Notes under the pieces: generated by a model
Told to the model about the DNA's origin: nothing
The model's database searches: none
Seen by the model: the letters and a program-made list of their open reading frames with translations, nothing else
Position numbers and translations under genes: made by a program
DNA from: Saprospiraceae bacterium
GTDB taxonomy: Bacteria > Bacteroidota > Bacteroidia > Chitinophagales > Saprospiraceae
DNA length: 6,699 nt
Direction of reading: 5' to 3'
Assembly: GCA_947441325.1 (NCBI GenBank)
Contig: CANETR010000114.1
Location: forward strand, 1-6,699
Part shown: piece after piece, positions 1-6,314 of the stretch
Layout of the letters: each line of letters starts with the position of its first letter
Numbering within the stretch: the first letter of the stretch is position 1

Positions 1-2
1 GT

Positions 3-344
3 ACTTCAGCAGGTAGTGGTTATGGCGATGGGACTGAGGTTGGAGATGGTCGTGGATTATGCGTAAAAAATTGTAATTGTAATGATGATAGTTGGAATAA
101 TGATATTATTGGGGTCCCTGCATATGTTACAGTAGAGATAAACAAAGACGGCACGGTAAATAAAGCTTATTTAGCAAGTAATGGGGATGTAAAAAATGGC
201 AAACTATATACAGCCATGAATGCTAACATAGATGCCTTAAACAGTACAAAGAGAATCCTTTTTAATTGTTTCAAAAATAAAATTTATAAGTCCACAGGGA
301 AGAATTATAAAATTGTACAAACTTATATATTTAGTTATAAATAG
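3..344 (+). CDS. 3' end of a gene, product with weakly TonB-like C-terminal domain (partial)
   Basis: An open frame runs from the first full codon at base 3 to a TAG at 342-344, giving 113 residues with no start in the window, so the 5' end is missing. The fragment opens with a Gly/Asp-rich linker (SGYGDGTEVGDGRG), then a Cys/Asn-rich stretch (CVKNCNCNDD), then a segment with the rhythm of a TonB C-terminal domain: VTVEINKDGTVNKAYLASNG, a helix-like part, and a final aromatic strand (QTYIFSYK). In Bacteroidota, TonB-like energy transducers often join a glycine-rich periplasmic linker to such a domain, which contacts TonB-dependent receptors. The match is by pattern only and several usual positions are not clear, so another periplasmic or gliding-type protein is possible. 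The frame itself is well supported; the function is tentative. Confidence 0.55.
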   Translation, partial: TSAGSGYGDGTEVGDGRGLCVKNCNCNDDSWNNDIIGVPAYVTVEINKDGTVNKAYLASNGDVKNGKLYTAMNANIDALNSTKRILFNCFKNKIYKSTGKNYKIVQTYIFSYK

Positions 345-354
345 CTTTCGATTA

Positions 355-474
355 ATGTCAACTACTATACTTGAACGCTCTAACTACTTTTGCAATTACA
401 TTTACAGTTATCTAGAATTATTAAAAGCAATAAACCTGGAATTTTATTTCTTTTATCTTGGTCGTTTAGCATAA
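355..474 (+). CDS. Possible 39-residue small ORF (doubtful)
   Basis: An ATG at 355, 10 bases after the stop of the preceding gene, opens 39 codons ending in TAA at 472-474. An intrinsic terminator stem begins 13 bases later, so the ORF would account for the long gap between the preceding stop and that terminator. The predicted peptide begins MSTTILERSNYF and is rich in Tyr, Phe and Leu, with no domain I recognise. No Shine-Dalgarno sequence is visible, though Bacteroidota often do without one. In sequence this AT-rich an ORF of this size can easily arise by chance, so this is recorded as a candidate only. Confidence 0.15.
   Translation: MSTTILERSNYFCNYIYSYLELLKAINLEFYFFYLGRLA
385..392 (+). 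promoter_or_regulatory. Possible -7 element for the histidine kinase operon
   Basis: TACTTTTG fits the Bacteroidota -7 consensus TAnnTTTG. No clear TTTG sits about 20 bases upstream as a -33 partner, and the element lies inside the doubtful small ORF. If real, it would give a leader of roughly 135 bases containing the hairpin at 488-514. Confidence 0.22.
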
Positions 475-487
475 TAAAATTTACTTA

Positions 488-514
488 AGAAGAGGCTTGA
501 AAAAGGCCTCTTTT
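488..514 (+). terminator. Intrinsic terminator hairpin just upstream of the histidine kinase gene
   Basis: A 9-base-pair stem (488-496 with 506-514, core AGAGGC/GCCTCT, one G-T pair) encloses a 9-base loop and runs into a T-rich tract (TTTTGGTTTT). It most simply ends the transcript entering from the left. Because it ends only 20 bases before the kinase start, it could instead act as an attenuator if the kinase promoter lies upstream of it. Confidence 0.7.
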
Positions 515-534
515 GGTTTTAGGAATTTTAATTC

Positions 535-1509
535 ATGAAAAAATCCGGAAATATCCTTTTTACACTAATTGTCATTTATATTCTGGCTGCCGGATTCTGG
601 TGGTCTTACTTGTTGCATGCCAAAAACAGAGAGGTATTGCAAGCGCAGTTAGAAAAACTGGAGATTATCGAAAGCAGTAAAGTAGAAAATGGGACAAAGC
701 TTGTAGCAGAAAAAAAAGCCCTGCTTGCCAGATTTTCACGACAACGCTGGATGATAATTGGAGAAGGAGCGGTGTTTATGATTATACTGTTATTGGGCCT
801 TTGGAGGATTTATCGCATCAGACAGAAAGAATTAGCCTTGGCAATGCAACAACAGAATTTTTTATTATCAATAACGCATGAATTAAAATCGCCACTGGCA
901 TCGGTTCAATTAGTGTTGGAAACCATTCAAAAAAGACAACTTAATCAGGAACAGCTTCAAAAATTGAGCACAAACGGCTTAAAGGAGAATGACAGATTGC
1001 ATCGTCTGGTACAGGATCTGCTTTTAGCAGCAAGAGTTGAGGGCGGATATGAATATGTTTTTGAGGAGCTCGACTTAAATGAATTGCTAACAGAAACAAT
1101 AAGTTGGGCCAGGCCTAAGTACTCAGGTAAGATCAATTTTGAAAGGGAAGAAGGCTTATACCTCAACAAAGCAGATAGAAGTACGTTGTCCACCGCTTTT
1201 TCAAACCTTATTGAAAATGCTATCAAATATTCCGAAGATGGGGAATCTATACATGTTAAAGCTTCTAAAAAAAAGCAGCAAATAGTTATTGAAATTGCCG
1301 ATTTTGGTTCCGGAATCCCTAAGTCGGAAAGAGAAAAGATATTTAACAAATTTTATAGAATCGGCAGCGAACATACCCGAAAAACCAAAGGAACTGGCTT
1401 AGGGCTTTATATTGTTAAGAAAGTTATAGAAGCACATGGCGGTACAATAAGCCTGAAGGACAACCAACCAAAAGGAACGGTTTTTACAGTTGTTCTAAGC
1501 AATGAATAG
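535..1509 (+). CDS. Two-component sensor histidine kinase (HisKA-HATPase_c), membrane-bound
   Basis: This 324-residue inner-membrane kinase autophosphorylates on a histidine and passes the phosphate to a response regulator. Two membrane segments (about residues 7-28 and 73-91) flank a short, probably periplasmic region of about 45 residues with heptad-like leucines; no PAS or HAMP domain is evident. The H-box SITHELKSPLAS puts the phosphoacceptor at His115. The ATPase domain shows the N-box NLIENAIKYS (Asn228), G1 box DFGSGIP (256-262), F-box FNKFYRI (270-276) and G2 box GTGLGLYIV (286-294), so it appears catalytically complete. The ATG at 535 has an AGGA about ten bases upstream and places the first membrane segment right after a Lys-Lys N-terminus. 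The likely partner is the regulator at 2392, two genes downstream. The signal sensed cannot be read from the sequence. Confidence 0.95.
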   Translation: MKKSGNILFTLIVIYILAAGFWWSYLLHAKNREVLQAQLEKLEIIESSKVENGTKLVAEKKALLARFSRQRWMIIGEGAVFMIILLLGLWRIYRIRQKELALAMQQQNFLLSITHELKSPLASVQLVLETIQKRQLNQEQLQKLSTNGLKENDRLHRLVQDLLLAARVEGGYEYVFEELDLNELLTETISWARPKYSGKINFEREEGLYLNKADRSTLSTAFSNLIENAIKYSEDGESIHVKASKKKQQIVIEIADFGSGIPKSEREKIFNKFYRIGSEHTRKTKGTGLGLYIVKKVIEAHGGTISLKDNQPKGTVFTVVLSNE

Positions 1510-1568
1510 ACAAAAACTAAGCGTTTATCTTCCGACCTATTTTTTCAAATATTTAAAAATAAAATTCT

Positions 1569-2327
1569 ATGGAAAATAAATTTCAATTAAGGTCATTGAT
1601 TTTGGGACTATCCTTGTTCCTTGGACTTTCAATCCTTGGTTTTTTTATCTTTAGAGGGCTTAAAACCTTTAGCGATAAAGACAGAATTGTAACTGTAAAA
1701 GGCTTGGCCGAAATGGATATGACAGCTACTGCATCAGAGATAACTATCAGTTTTTCCTTTTCGGGCGATAATTTAAAAGAGGTGATAAAAAAAGCAGATT
1801 CTAAGAAAATTGCTATTCTCAATTACTTAAAAAACAATGGTTTCGAAAATAAAGATATAAGTGAAGAAAATATCGATATCAACGATTTACAAAGATATTA
1901 CGAAACTGAATGGCAAGATGGGAAACAGGTAAAAACTAAGGTAGATCGCTACTCGGCAAGTCAAACTTTGGTCCTAAAATGCAAAGACGTTAAAACAACA
2001 GAAGACAAATTGGAGAAGATTGAACTAGACCTCATCAGTGATGATTTGACCTCCAATGTAGGAAGTCACTATACATTTCCCGAGCTCAATACCATTAAAC
2101 CCAAACTAATTGCAGAGAGTACCAAAAATGCTCGTATCTCAGGTGAACAGTTTGCCAATGATTCGAAAGCTAAATTAGGAAAGATAAAAACTGCTTCTCA
2201 GGGACAAATTTCTATTGTAGGTGATTATCAAACTGATGAGGAGCCTGTTTCAACTGATTCAGAATCTCGGGAACCCTATATTCGCAGAGCCAGAGTAGTC
2301 AGCACAATTGTTTTTTTCCTTGAATAA
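1569..2327 (+). CDS. Membrane-anchored SIMPL (DUF541, COG2859-like) domain protein
   Basis: This 252-residue protein has one N-terminal hydrophobic segment (about residues 9-29) that is probably an uncleaved anchor, with the remainder outside the cytoplasm. The SIMPL domain spans about 38-250. It starts with the typical DRIVTVKGLAEMD stretch and has the family's later helix (AESTKNARISGEQFANDSKA, about 182-201) and a C-terminal strand (RRARVVSTIVFFLE). SIMPL/DUF541 proteins, the YggE/BP26 superfamily, are envelope proteins linked to stress tolerance in some bacteria and known to form oligomers in BP26; their molecular role is unsettled. The gene starts 59 bases after the kinase stop, no convincing promoter lies between, and it sits between the kinase and regulator genes. 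An accessory or output role in that system is an inference from position only. Confidence 0.88.
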   Translation: MENKFQLRSLILGLSLFLGLSILGFFIFRGLKTFSDKDRIVTVKGLAEMDMTATASEITISFSFSGDNLKEVIKKADSKKIAILNYLKNNGFENKDISEENIDINDLQRYYETEWQDGKQVKTKVDRYSASQTLVLKCKDVKTTEDKLEKIELDLISDDLTSNVGSHYTFPELNTIKPKLIAESTKNARISGEQFANDSKAKLGKIKTASQGQISIVGDYQTDEEPVSTDSESREPYIRRARVVSTIVFFLE

Positions 2328-2334
2328 AGAATTA

Positions 2335-2361
2335 TGAAGTAATTTATGATGAATTACTTTA
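2335..2361 (+). terminator. AT-rich hairpin after the SIMPL gene, weak terminator or mRNA 3'-end structure
   Basis: A 10-base-pair stem (2335-2344 with 2352-2361, core AGTAATT/AATTACT) with a 7-base loop begins 7 bases after the SIMPL stop. It contains only one G-C pair and has no long T-run behind it, so termination is probably inefficient. It may partly separate expression of the regulator from the two upstream genes. Confidence 0.35.
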
Positions 2362-2382
2362 ATTTGTAGAACGACAAATTTG
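2359..2382 (+). promoter_or_regulatory. Possible promoter elements upstream of the response regulator
   Basis: Two near-matches to the Bacteroidota -7 box TAnnTTTG occur: TTAATTTG at 2359-2366 and CAAATTTG at 2375-2382, each with one mismatch. The first would give a leader of about 20 bases; the second would give an almost leaderless mRNA. No clear -33 partner is seen for either. A regulator-specific promoter is thus possible but not proven. Confidence 0.28.
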
Positions 2383-2391
2383 CTAATAATA

Positions 2392-3084
2392 ATGAGTAGG
2401 ATTTTACTCGTTGAAGACGAAGAATCAATTTTAGAGACGCTAAAACTAAACCTCGAACTAGAGGGCTACGATGTGGTAGGTCTCAACCGGGGGCGTGAAG
2501 TGCTAAAAACCTTCAATGATCAACATTTCGATTTGATTTTGTTGGATATCATGCTGCCAGATATTGACGGTTTACAGCTCTGTGAACAGATAAGACTGCA
2601 GGATACCGACATCCCAATAATATTTATTACTGCAAAAGACAGCGGTCAGGACAGAATTTTTGGTTTGAAAAAGGGCGCAGATGACTATATATCTAAGCCT
2701 TTTCAATTGGAAGAACTCCTGCTACGCATTCAAAATTTATTAAAAAGAAGTACAAAAAACAGCTCAGCATCAATCGAAGAATATAGCTTTGGGGGTAATT
2801 ATGTGAATTTTAGAACGCTCGATGCAAGATGTAAAACTGGCATTGTAAAATTGACAAAAAAAGAAGCCATGTTGCTGAAACTCCTGATTGAACGAAAGGG
2901 CGAAGTCGTTTCACGCCAACAGATCTTACAGTCAGTTTGGGGTTATGATGTGTATCCAAGTACTCGCACCATAGATAATTTTATCTTGAATTTTAGAAAA
3001 TACTTCGAAGAAGATCCCCGGAATCCTGTTTATATTCATTCGGTCAGGGGAGTAGGTTATCAATTTGTAGTAGCGGAAGATTAA
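2392..3084 (+). CDS. OmpR/PhoB-family DNA-binding response regulator
   Basis: This 230-residue cytoplasmic regulator has an N-terminal receiver (about 1-120) and a C-terminal winged-helix DNA-binding domain (about 135-229). In the receiver the acidic pocket is VEDEE (8-11 region), the phosphoacceptor is Asp52 in LLDIMLPDIDG, and the switch residues are Thr80 (FITAK) and Lys102 (ISKPF). The output domain has LTKKEAMLLKLLIERKGEVV, SRQQILQSVWG and the C-terminal hairpin SVRGVGYQF typical of the OmpR class. A frame-consistent TTG at 2380 would add four residues (MLIIMSRILL), but the ATG at 2392 gives the standard MSRILLVEDEE start. It is most likely phosphorylated by the kinase at 535, although the SIMPL gene lies between them. 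Its target genes are unknown. The gene ends four bases before a strong terminator stem. Confidence 0.95.
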   Translation: MSRILLVEDEESILETLKLNLELEGYDVVGLNRGREVLKTFNDQHFDLILLDIMLPDIDGLQLCEQIRLQDTDIPIIFITAKDSGQDRIFGLKKGADDYISKPFQLEELLLRIQNLLKRSTKNSSASIEEYSFGGNYVNFRTLDARCKTGIVKLTKKEAMLLKLLIERKGEVVSRQQILQSVWGYDVYPSTRTIDNFILNFRKYFEEDPRNPVYIHSVRGVGYQFVVAED

Positions 3085-3088
3085 AAAC

Positions 3089-3114
3089 AAAACCCCTGAG
3101 GAATCAGGGGTTTT
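3089..3114. terminator. Bidirectional intrinsic terminator between convergent genes
   Basis: A perfect 11-base-pair stem (3089-3099 with 3104-3114, core CCCCTGA/TCAGGGG) closes on a GGAA loop. It is A-rich on its left (AAAAACAAAA) and T-rich on its right (TTTTCAAATTTTT), so it has the required U-tract in both directions. It lies between the regulator stop at 3084 and the hydrolase stop at 3122 and should end both transcripts. Confidence 0.92.
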
Positions 3115-3121
3115 CAAATTT

Positions 3122-3895
3122 TTACCAATATGTTTTTACATTTTTCAGGAATTTATCCAGAATGATGTTGAATTCTTCGGGCCTTTCCATCATGGGTGCG
3201 TGACCGCAACGGTTAATGTAATTGAGTTGAGAATTTTTGATACCCTTGTGGAAATCTTCCCCAACAAATGGAGGAGTTATACGGTCTTGTTTTCCCCAGA
3301 TGAGCAGTGTTGGGCACAAAATATTGTGCAATTTGTTCTCTACATTATCTCTGATAGCAGAGCGGGCAACAGCTACAACACGCATTGCTTTTTCATTGTT
3401 GTTCACAATTTCGAAAAGCATATCGACCAGGTCCTTTGTCGCAACTGCCGGATCGTAAAATGTGTACTCGGTCTTGGTTTGTATAAACTGGTAGTTTTGT
3501 CTTTTGGGGAAGGTATCGCCCAATGTATTTTCAAATAGACCAGAACTGCCGGTAAGCGTAAGCGATTTAACAATTTCGGGATGTCCTAGCGTTAGGAACA
3601 GGGCTACGTGCCCGCCCAAAGAGTTGCCAAGGACATGCATTTTTTGTCCTTCGTAAGATTTCTCTTTCAGAAAATCAATAGTATAACGCATCAGAAAATC
3701 AACAGAAATTTCTCTGATAGGTGCCTCATATATAGGCAATACTGGGACTACAACTTTGTAGTTTGGTTTGAAATGGGTAATGATGTCATCAAAATTACTC
3801 AAGGCACCAAAAAGACCGTGCAGAAGTAGGAGTATTTCGCCCTCGCCTTCTTCGATATATTTAAACTGGCCGATTTCTTTTAGCTCGTAAGTCAT
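3122..3895 (-). CDS. Alpha/beta-fold hydrolase
   Basis: This 257-residue protein has no signal peptide, so it is probably cytoplasmic, and has the classic alpha/beta hydrolase layout. The oxyanion-hole motif LLLHGLFG is at 23-30, the nucleophile elbow GNSLGG puts Ser92 at the turn, the acid is Asp204 in WGKQDRITPP, and the base is His232 in CGHAPMMERPEEF. The catalytic triad is therefore complete. A cap region lies at about 120-185. The pattern resembles the broad MhpC/BioH-like esterase and C-C hydrolase group, but no substrate can be assigned from the sequence. It is a single gene, convergent with the response regulator and divergent from murF. The ATG at 3895 is preceded on its strand by a good -7-like box about 38 bases upstream. 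Confidence 0.93.
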   Translation of the reverse strand: MTYELKEIGQFKYIEEGEGEILLLLHGLFGALSNFDDIITHFKPNYKVVVPVLPIYEAPIREISVDFLMRYTIDFLKEKSYEGQKMHVLGNSLGGHVALFLTLGHPEIVKSLTLTGSSGLFENTLGDTFPKRQNYQFIQTKTEYTFYDPAVATKDLVDMLFEIVNNNEKAMRVVAVARSAIRDNVENKLHNILCPTLLIWGKQDRITPPFVGEDFHKGIKNSQLNYINRCGHAPMMERPEEFNIILDKFLKNVKTYW

Positions 3896-3932
3896 AATAG
3901 TTGGTTTTGGACAATTGTCAAACTTATTAGCG

Positions 3933-3969
3933 CAAATTTACATTTTTTTAGCATTGATGTATGGCAAAA
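3933..3969 (-). promoter_or_regulatory. Probable promoter of the alpha/beta hydrolase
   Basis: Read on the minus strand, TAAATTTG (3940 down to 3933) is an exact match to the Bacteroidota -7 box TAnnTTTG. A TTTTG (3969 down to 3965) lies 24 bases upstream as a possible -33 element, slightly farther than the usual gap of about 20. The predicted leader is about 30 bases. Confidence 0.5.
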
Positions 3970-4038
3970 GGGTCATATTTCTTTCAAAGATTATAAATTT
4001 TTATACTTATTGATAAAATTAGTAATACTCAGCTGAAT

Positions 4039-4063
4039 CAAATTTGCATTTTTTGTAATTTGG
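4039..4063 (+). promoter_or_regulatory. Possible promoter elements upstream of murF
   Basis: CAAATTTG at 4039-4046 and TAATTTGG at 4056-4063 each differ by one base from TAnnTTTG and would give leaders of about 30 and 13 bases. No well-spaced -33 element is evident for either. The 184-base gap between the divergent hydrolase and murF genes shows no ORF or hairpin of note beyond these boxes. Confidence 0.33.
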
Positions 4064-4079
4064 CAACAAATAAAGAAAA

Positions 4080-5399
4080 ATGCAGATAGAATCATTATAC
4101 CAACTCTATATAAGATACCCACATATTAGCATAGATAACAGAAAGCTTATCAAAGACAGTATTTTTTTTGCTGTGGGGCGCAAGGATGAAAGAGGTGTCC
4201 ACCGTGGCTGTCAATTCGCAGAAGCAGCACTCGAGGCTGGTGCGGCCGCAGTTGTTGTAAATGATGCTTTACTTCTTGAACAGCACAAGGGTGATCAGCG
4301 CTGGGTATTTGTTGATGATTGTGAATTTGCACTGCAGCAACTGGGGCGATATCATCGAGAAAAGTTGGAAATTCCTGTAATTGCCATAGCGGGATCGAAT
4401 GGGAAAACGACCACAAAAGAACTAGTGCAGGCCGTACTTTCAACTAAATATGTTTGTTTTTCCACTCCGGGAAATTTGAATAATCATTTGGGTGTTCCCC
4501 TTTCCTTATTGCAAATTGGCAAACATTTCGAGTTGGCTGTATTGGAAGTCGGGGCAAATCATTTGGATGAAACTGCCTTTCTATGTCGCTTGGTTCAGCC
4601 AACCTATGGTTTGGTGACCAATTGCGGCAAAGATCATCTGGGCGAATACGGTTCATTCGAAAATGTCATCAAAGCCAATAAAGAATTGTACGATTATTTC
4701 GAAGAAAATGGAGGCCTTGTTTTTGTAAACGGCAGAGATAATATTCTTTGCGAAACATCGAAAGCTGTTGAACAACGCATTTTATATGGCGATGACAACA
4801 GTTCTGTAAGAGCTGAAATAACAGGTTCTCCGCTTTTGGAACTCGACCTTTTTATTAATGATGAGACGGCTATTGTAAAAACTGCCCTCTTTGGCGATTT
4901 TTGGCGAGATGCTGTATTGGCTGCTGCCCAGATAGGGCATCAGTTTGGTATTGACATTCACGATATTGCTGCTGCAATTTCTGCCTACCGACCTGCGGCA
5001 TTACGTTCTCAAATGCTCGAATGGAAGGGCAATACCCTGCTGCTCGACTGTTACAATGCCAATCCCAGCAGTATGGAAGTCTTCATTCGCGCTGCGCAGC
5101 AAAGTCCCGAAATGCCAAAATTGCTTATTCTTGGAGAAATGCTCGAACTCGGCGAATACAGCGATGAAGAACATCAGTACCTTTTGGATAAACAGATAGA
5201 CTATACCCGATTCGAAAAAGTAATCATCATCGGGAATGAATTTACAAAAGTAAGTTTACCCCAAGTTGAAAATCTGCAGCATTTCAATGACAGAAAAGAA
5301 TCAGAAATTTGTTTACAAAATATGATAGCAAACGGAGAAAAGTACTATATTTACGTAAAAGGATCGAGAGGGAATAGGTTGGAGGAGATGTTTGTATGA
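4080..5399 (+). CDS. murF: UDP-N-acetylmuramoyl-tripeptide--D-alanyl-D-alanine ligase (MurF)
   Basis: MurF is the cytoplasmic ATP-dependent ligase that adds D-Ala-D-Ala to UDP-MurNAc-tripeptide, the last soluble step of the peptidoglycan precursor. The 439-residue length is normal for the family. The N-terminal substrate-binding domain (about 1-95) contains DSIFFAVGR; the central ATPase domain (about 98-300) has the P-loop GSNGKTTTK (105-113), STPGNLNNHLGVPLSL (128-143) and LEVGANHLDE (155-164). KANKELYDYF holds Lys201, which by position may be the carbamylated lysine. The C-terminal domain has DCYNANPSSM (323-332), LGEMLELGEYSDEEH (351-365) and the closing KGSRGNRLE. A usual HLEGFGS segment reads HLGEYGS here. 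The ATG at 4080 fits the family N-terminus. Its body is visibly richer in GC than the gene that follows. Lack of adjacent dcw genes is common for murF in Bacteroidota. Confidence 0.94.
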   Translation: MQIESLYQLYIRYPHISIDNRKLIKDSIFFAVGRKDERGVHRGCQFAEAALEAGAAAVVVNDALLLEQHKGDQRWVFVDDCEFALQQLGRYHREKLEIPVIAIAGSNGKTTTKELVQAVLSTKYVCFSTPGNLNNHLGVPLSLLQIGKHFELAVLEVGANHLDETAFLCRLVQPTYGLVTNCGKDHLGEYGSFENVIKANKELYDYFEENGGLVFVNGRDNILCETSKAVEQRILYGDDNSSVRAEITGSPLLELDLFINDETAIVKTALFGDFWRDAVLAAAQIGHQFGIDIHDIAAAISAYRPAALRSQMLEWKGNTLLLDCYNANPSSMEVFIRAAQQSPEMPKLLILGEMLELGEYSDEEHQYLLDKQIDYTRFEKVIIIGNEFTKVSLPQVENLQHFNDRKESEICLQNMIANGEKYYIYVKGSRGNRLEEMFV

Positions 5400-5434
5400 A
5401 TTTCAAAATAAAATTAAATGATATTTGGATATGA
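5396..5434 (+). other. 12-codon bridging mini-ORF between murF and the methyltransferase
   Basis: The ATG at 5396 shares an ATGA with the murF stop (5397-5399). The frame reads MNFKIKLNDIWI and ends in TGA at 5432-5434, which in turn shares an ATGA with the methyltransferase start at 5431. A GGAGGAG lies at 5381-5387, 8 bases before the mini-ORF start, though it also encodes Leu-Glu-Glu of MurF. The arrangement could couple translation through the junction or could be chance. Confidence 0.22.
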
Positions 5435-6270
5435 GTCTAATAGTGAGAGTATTGAATAAATTGAATTTGATTAAGTACCTTAATTTTAACATCAAGACAA
5501 AGGTAAATAACTCAATTTTTAAAATACCAATTTTAGGTGGAATAGGTTTAAGTAATCAGGTTATTTCCGAACCTTGGATGATTACTATGCTGGAGAATCT
5601 GCTTAAGAAAAAAAATGGAGCCTATTTAGATATTGGAGTTAATATTGGCCAGACTTTGATGAAATTGAAATCAGTTAATCCAAAAATTGAATATATTGGT
5701 TTTGAGCCTAATGCAACCTGTGTACATTATGTAAATAAGTTAATTGACATCAACAAAATTGAAAATGTAAGTATTTATCCTGTTGGTGTTTCAAATGAAA
5801 ATAACTTTTATGAGTTGTCTTTATATTCAAATGACGATTCAGATTCTGGCGCATCGATGATAGATAATTTTAGAGATAAAAATACTATCAGCAAAAAAAG
5901 ATTTATTGGATGTTATAACCTGAATGAACCAAATATAAAGTTACCAACTATTTCTATCATTAAGATAGATGTGGAAGGTGCAGAATTAGAGGTACTAAAG
6001 GGTCTTGAGAATACAATTTTGAGAGATAATCCGATCATTCAGATAGAAATTTTGCCAGTGTATGATGAAGGTAATTTTATGAGATTATCCAGGCAAAATG
6101 AAATTGAAAAAATCTTGAAAGATTGGGGTTATGGTATTTTGCGGATTCATTATACTGCGAGTAATGAATTTGTTAAATTGCAAAGAATAGATAATATTGG
6201 CATTCATGCAGACTTAAAAATGTGTGAGTACATATTTGTTTCTCTAGATGAAATAGACAGTTTACTCTGA
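5431..6270 (+). CDS. FkbM-family SAM-dependent methyltransferase
   Basis: This 279-residue protein carries the FkbM methyltransferase domain (about 50-240), a family that O-methylates hydroxyls in polyketides, glycolipids and surface sugars. The SAM-binding motif I is AYLDIGVNIGQ (64-74), the acidic motif II is IGFEPNA (89-95, Glu92), and the FkbM hallmark IIKIDVEGAELEVLKG (176-191) is followed by IIQIEI (202-207). No signal peptide or membrane segment is clear. A TTG at 5425 would add two residues, but the ATG at 5431 is the better start. It follows murF by 31 bases on the same strand and could be read through from it. The gene is strikingly AT-rich: sampled 60-base lines run about 22-27% GC, against 55-60% in sampled lines of murF, as is common for transferred polysaccharide genes. 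The context with a WbpD-like acetyltransferase favours methylation of a surface glycan, but the acceptor is unknown. Confidence 0.9.
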   Translation: MSLIVRVLNKLNLIKYLNFNIKTKVNNSIFKIPILGGIGLSNQVISEPWMITMLENLLKKKNGAYLDIGVNIGQTLMKLKSVNPKIEYIGFEPNATCVHYVNKLIDINKIENVSIYPVGVSNENNFYELSLYSNDDSDSGASMIDNFRDKNTISKKRFIGCYNLNEPNIKLPTISIIKIDVEGAELEVLKGLENTILRDNPIIQIEILPVYDEGNFMRLSRQNEIEKILKDWGYGILRIHYTASNEFVKLQRIDNIGIHADLKMCEYIFVSLDEIDSLL

Positions 6271-6314
6271 AAAATGTAATAGTTGCTCAATTTAAAGTTA
6301 GAATGAAACAGCAT

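Noticed and set aside
345..487. tRNA or other structured RNA in the first spacer
   Set aside because: No cloverleaf arms or T-loop sequence could be found on either strand by eye.
957..1349. Antisense 130-codon open frame inside the histidine kinase gene
   Set aside because: It lies entirely opposite the conserved kinase catalytic domain, and its translation shows no domain or sensible composition; it is a coding shadow.
2380..2391. TTG start for the response regulator
   Set aside because: It would add MLII in front of the canonical MSRILLVEDE start and overlaps a promoter-like box; the ATG at 2392 is preferred.
3200..3829. Three plus-strand open frames opposite the hydrolase gene
   Set aside because: They overlap a gene with an intact catalytic triad, and their translations resemble no protein.
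4150..4656. Two end-to-end antisense open frames opposite murF
   Set aside because: Both mirror conserved MurF sequence, have His/Pro/Gln-rich translations typical of reversed coding frames, and have no start context.
5425..5430. TTG start for the methyltransferase
   Set aside because: It adds only two residues; the ATG at 5431 is stronger and shares the ATGA overlap.
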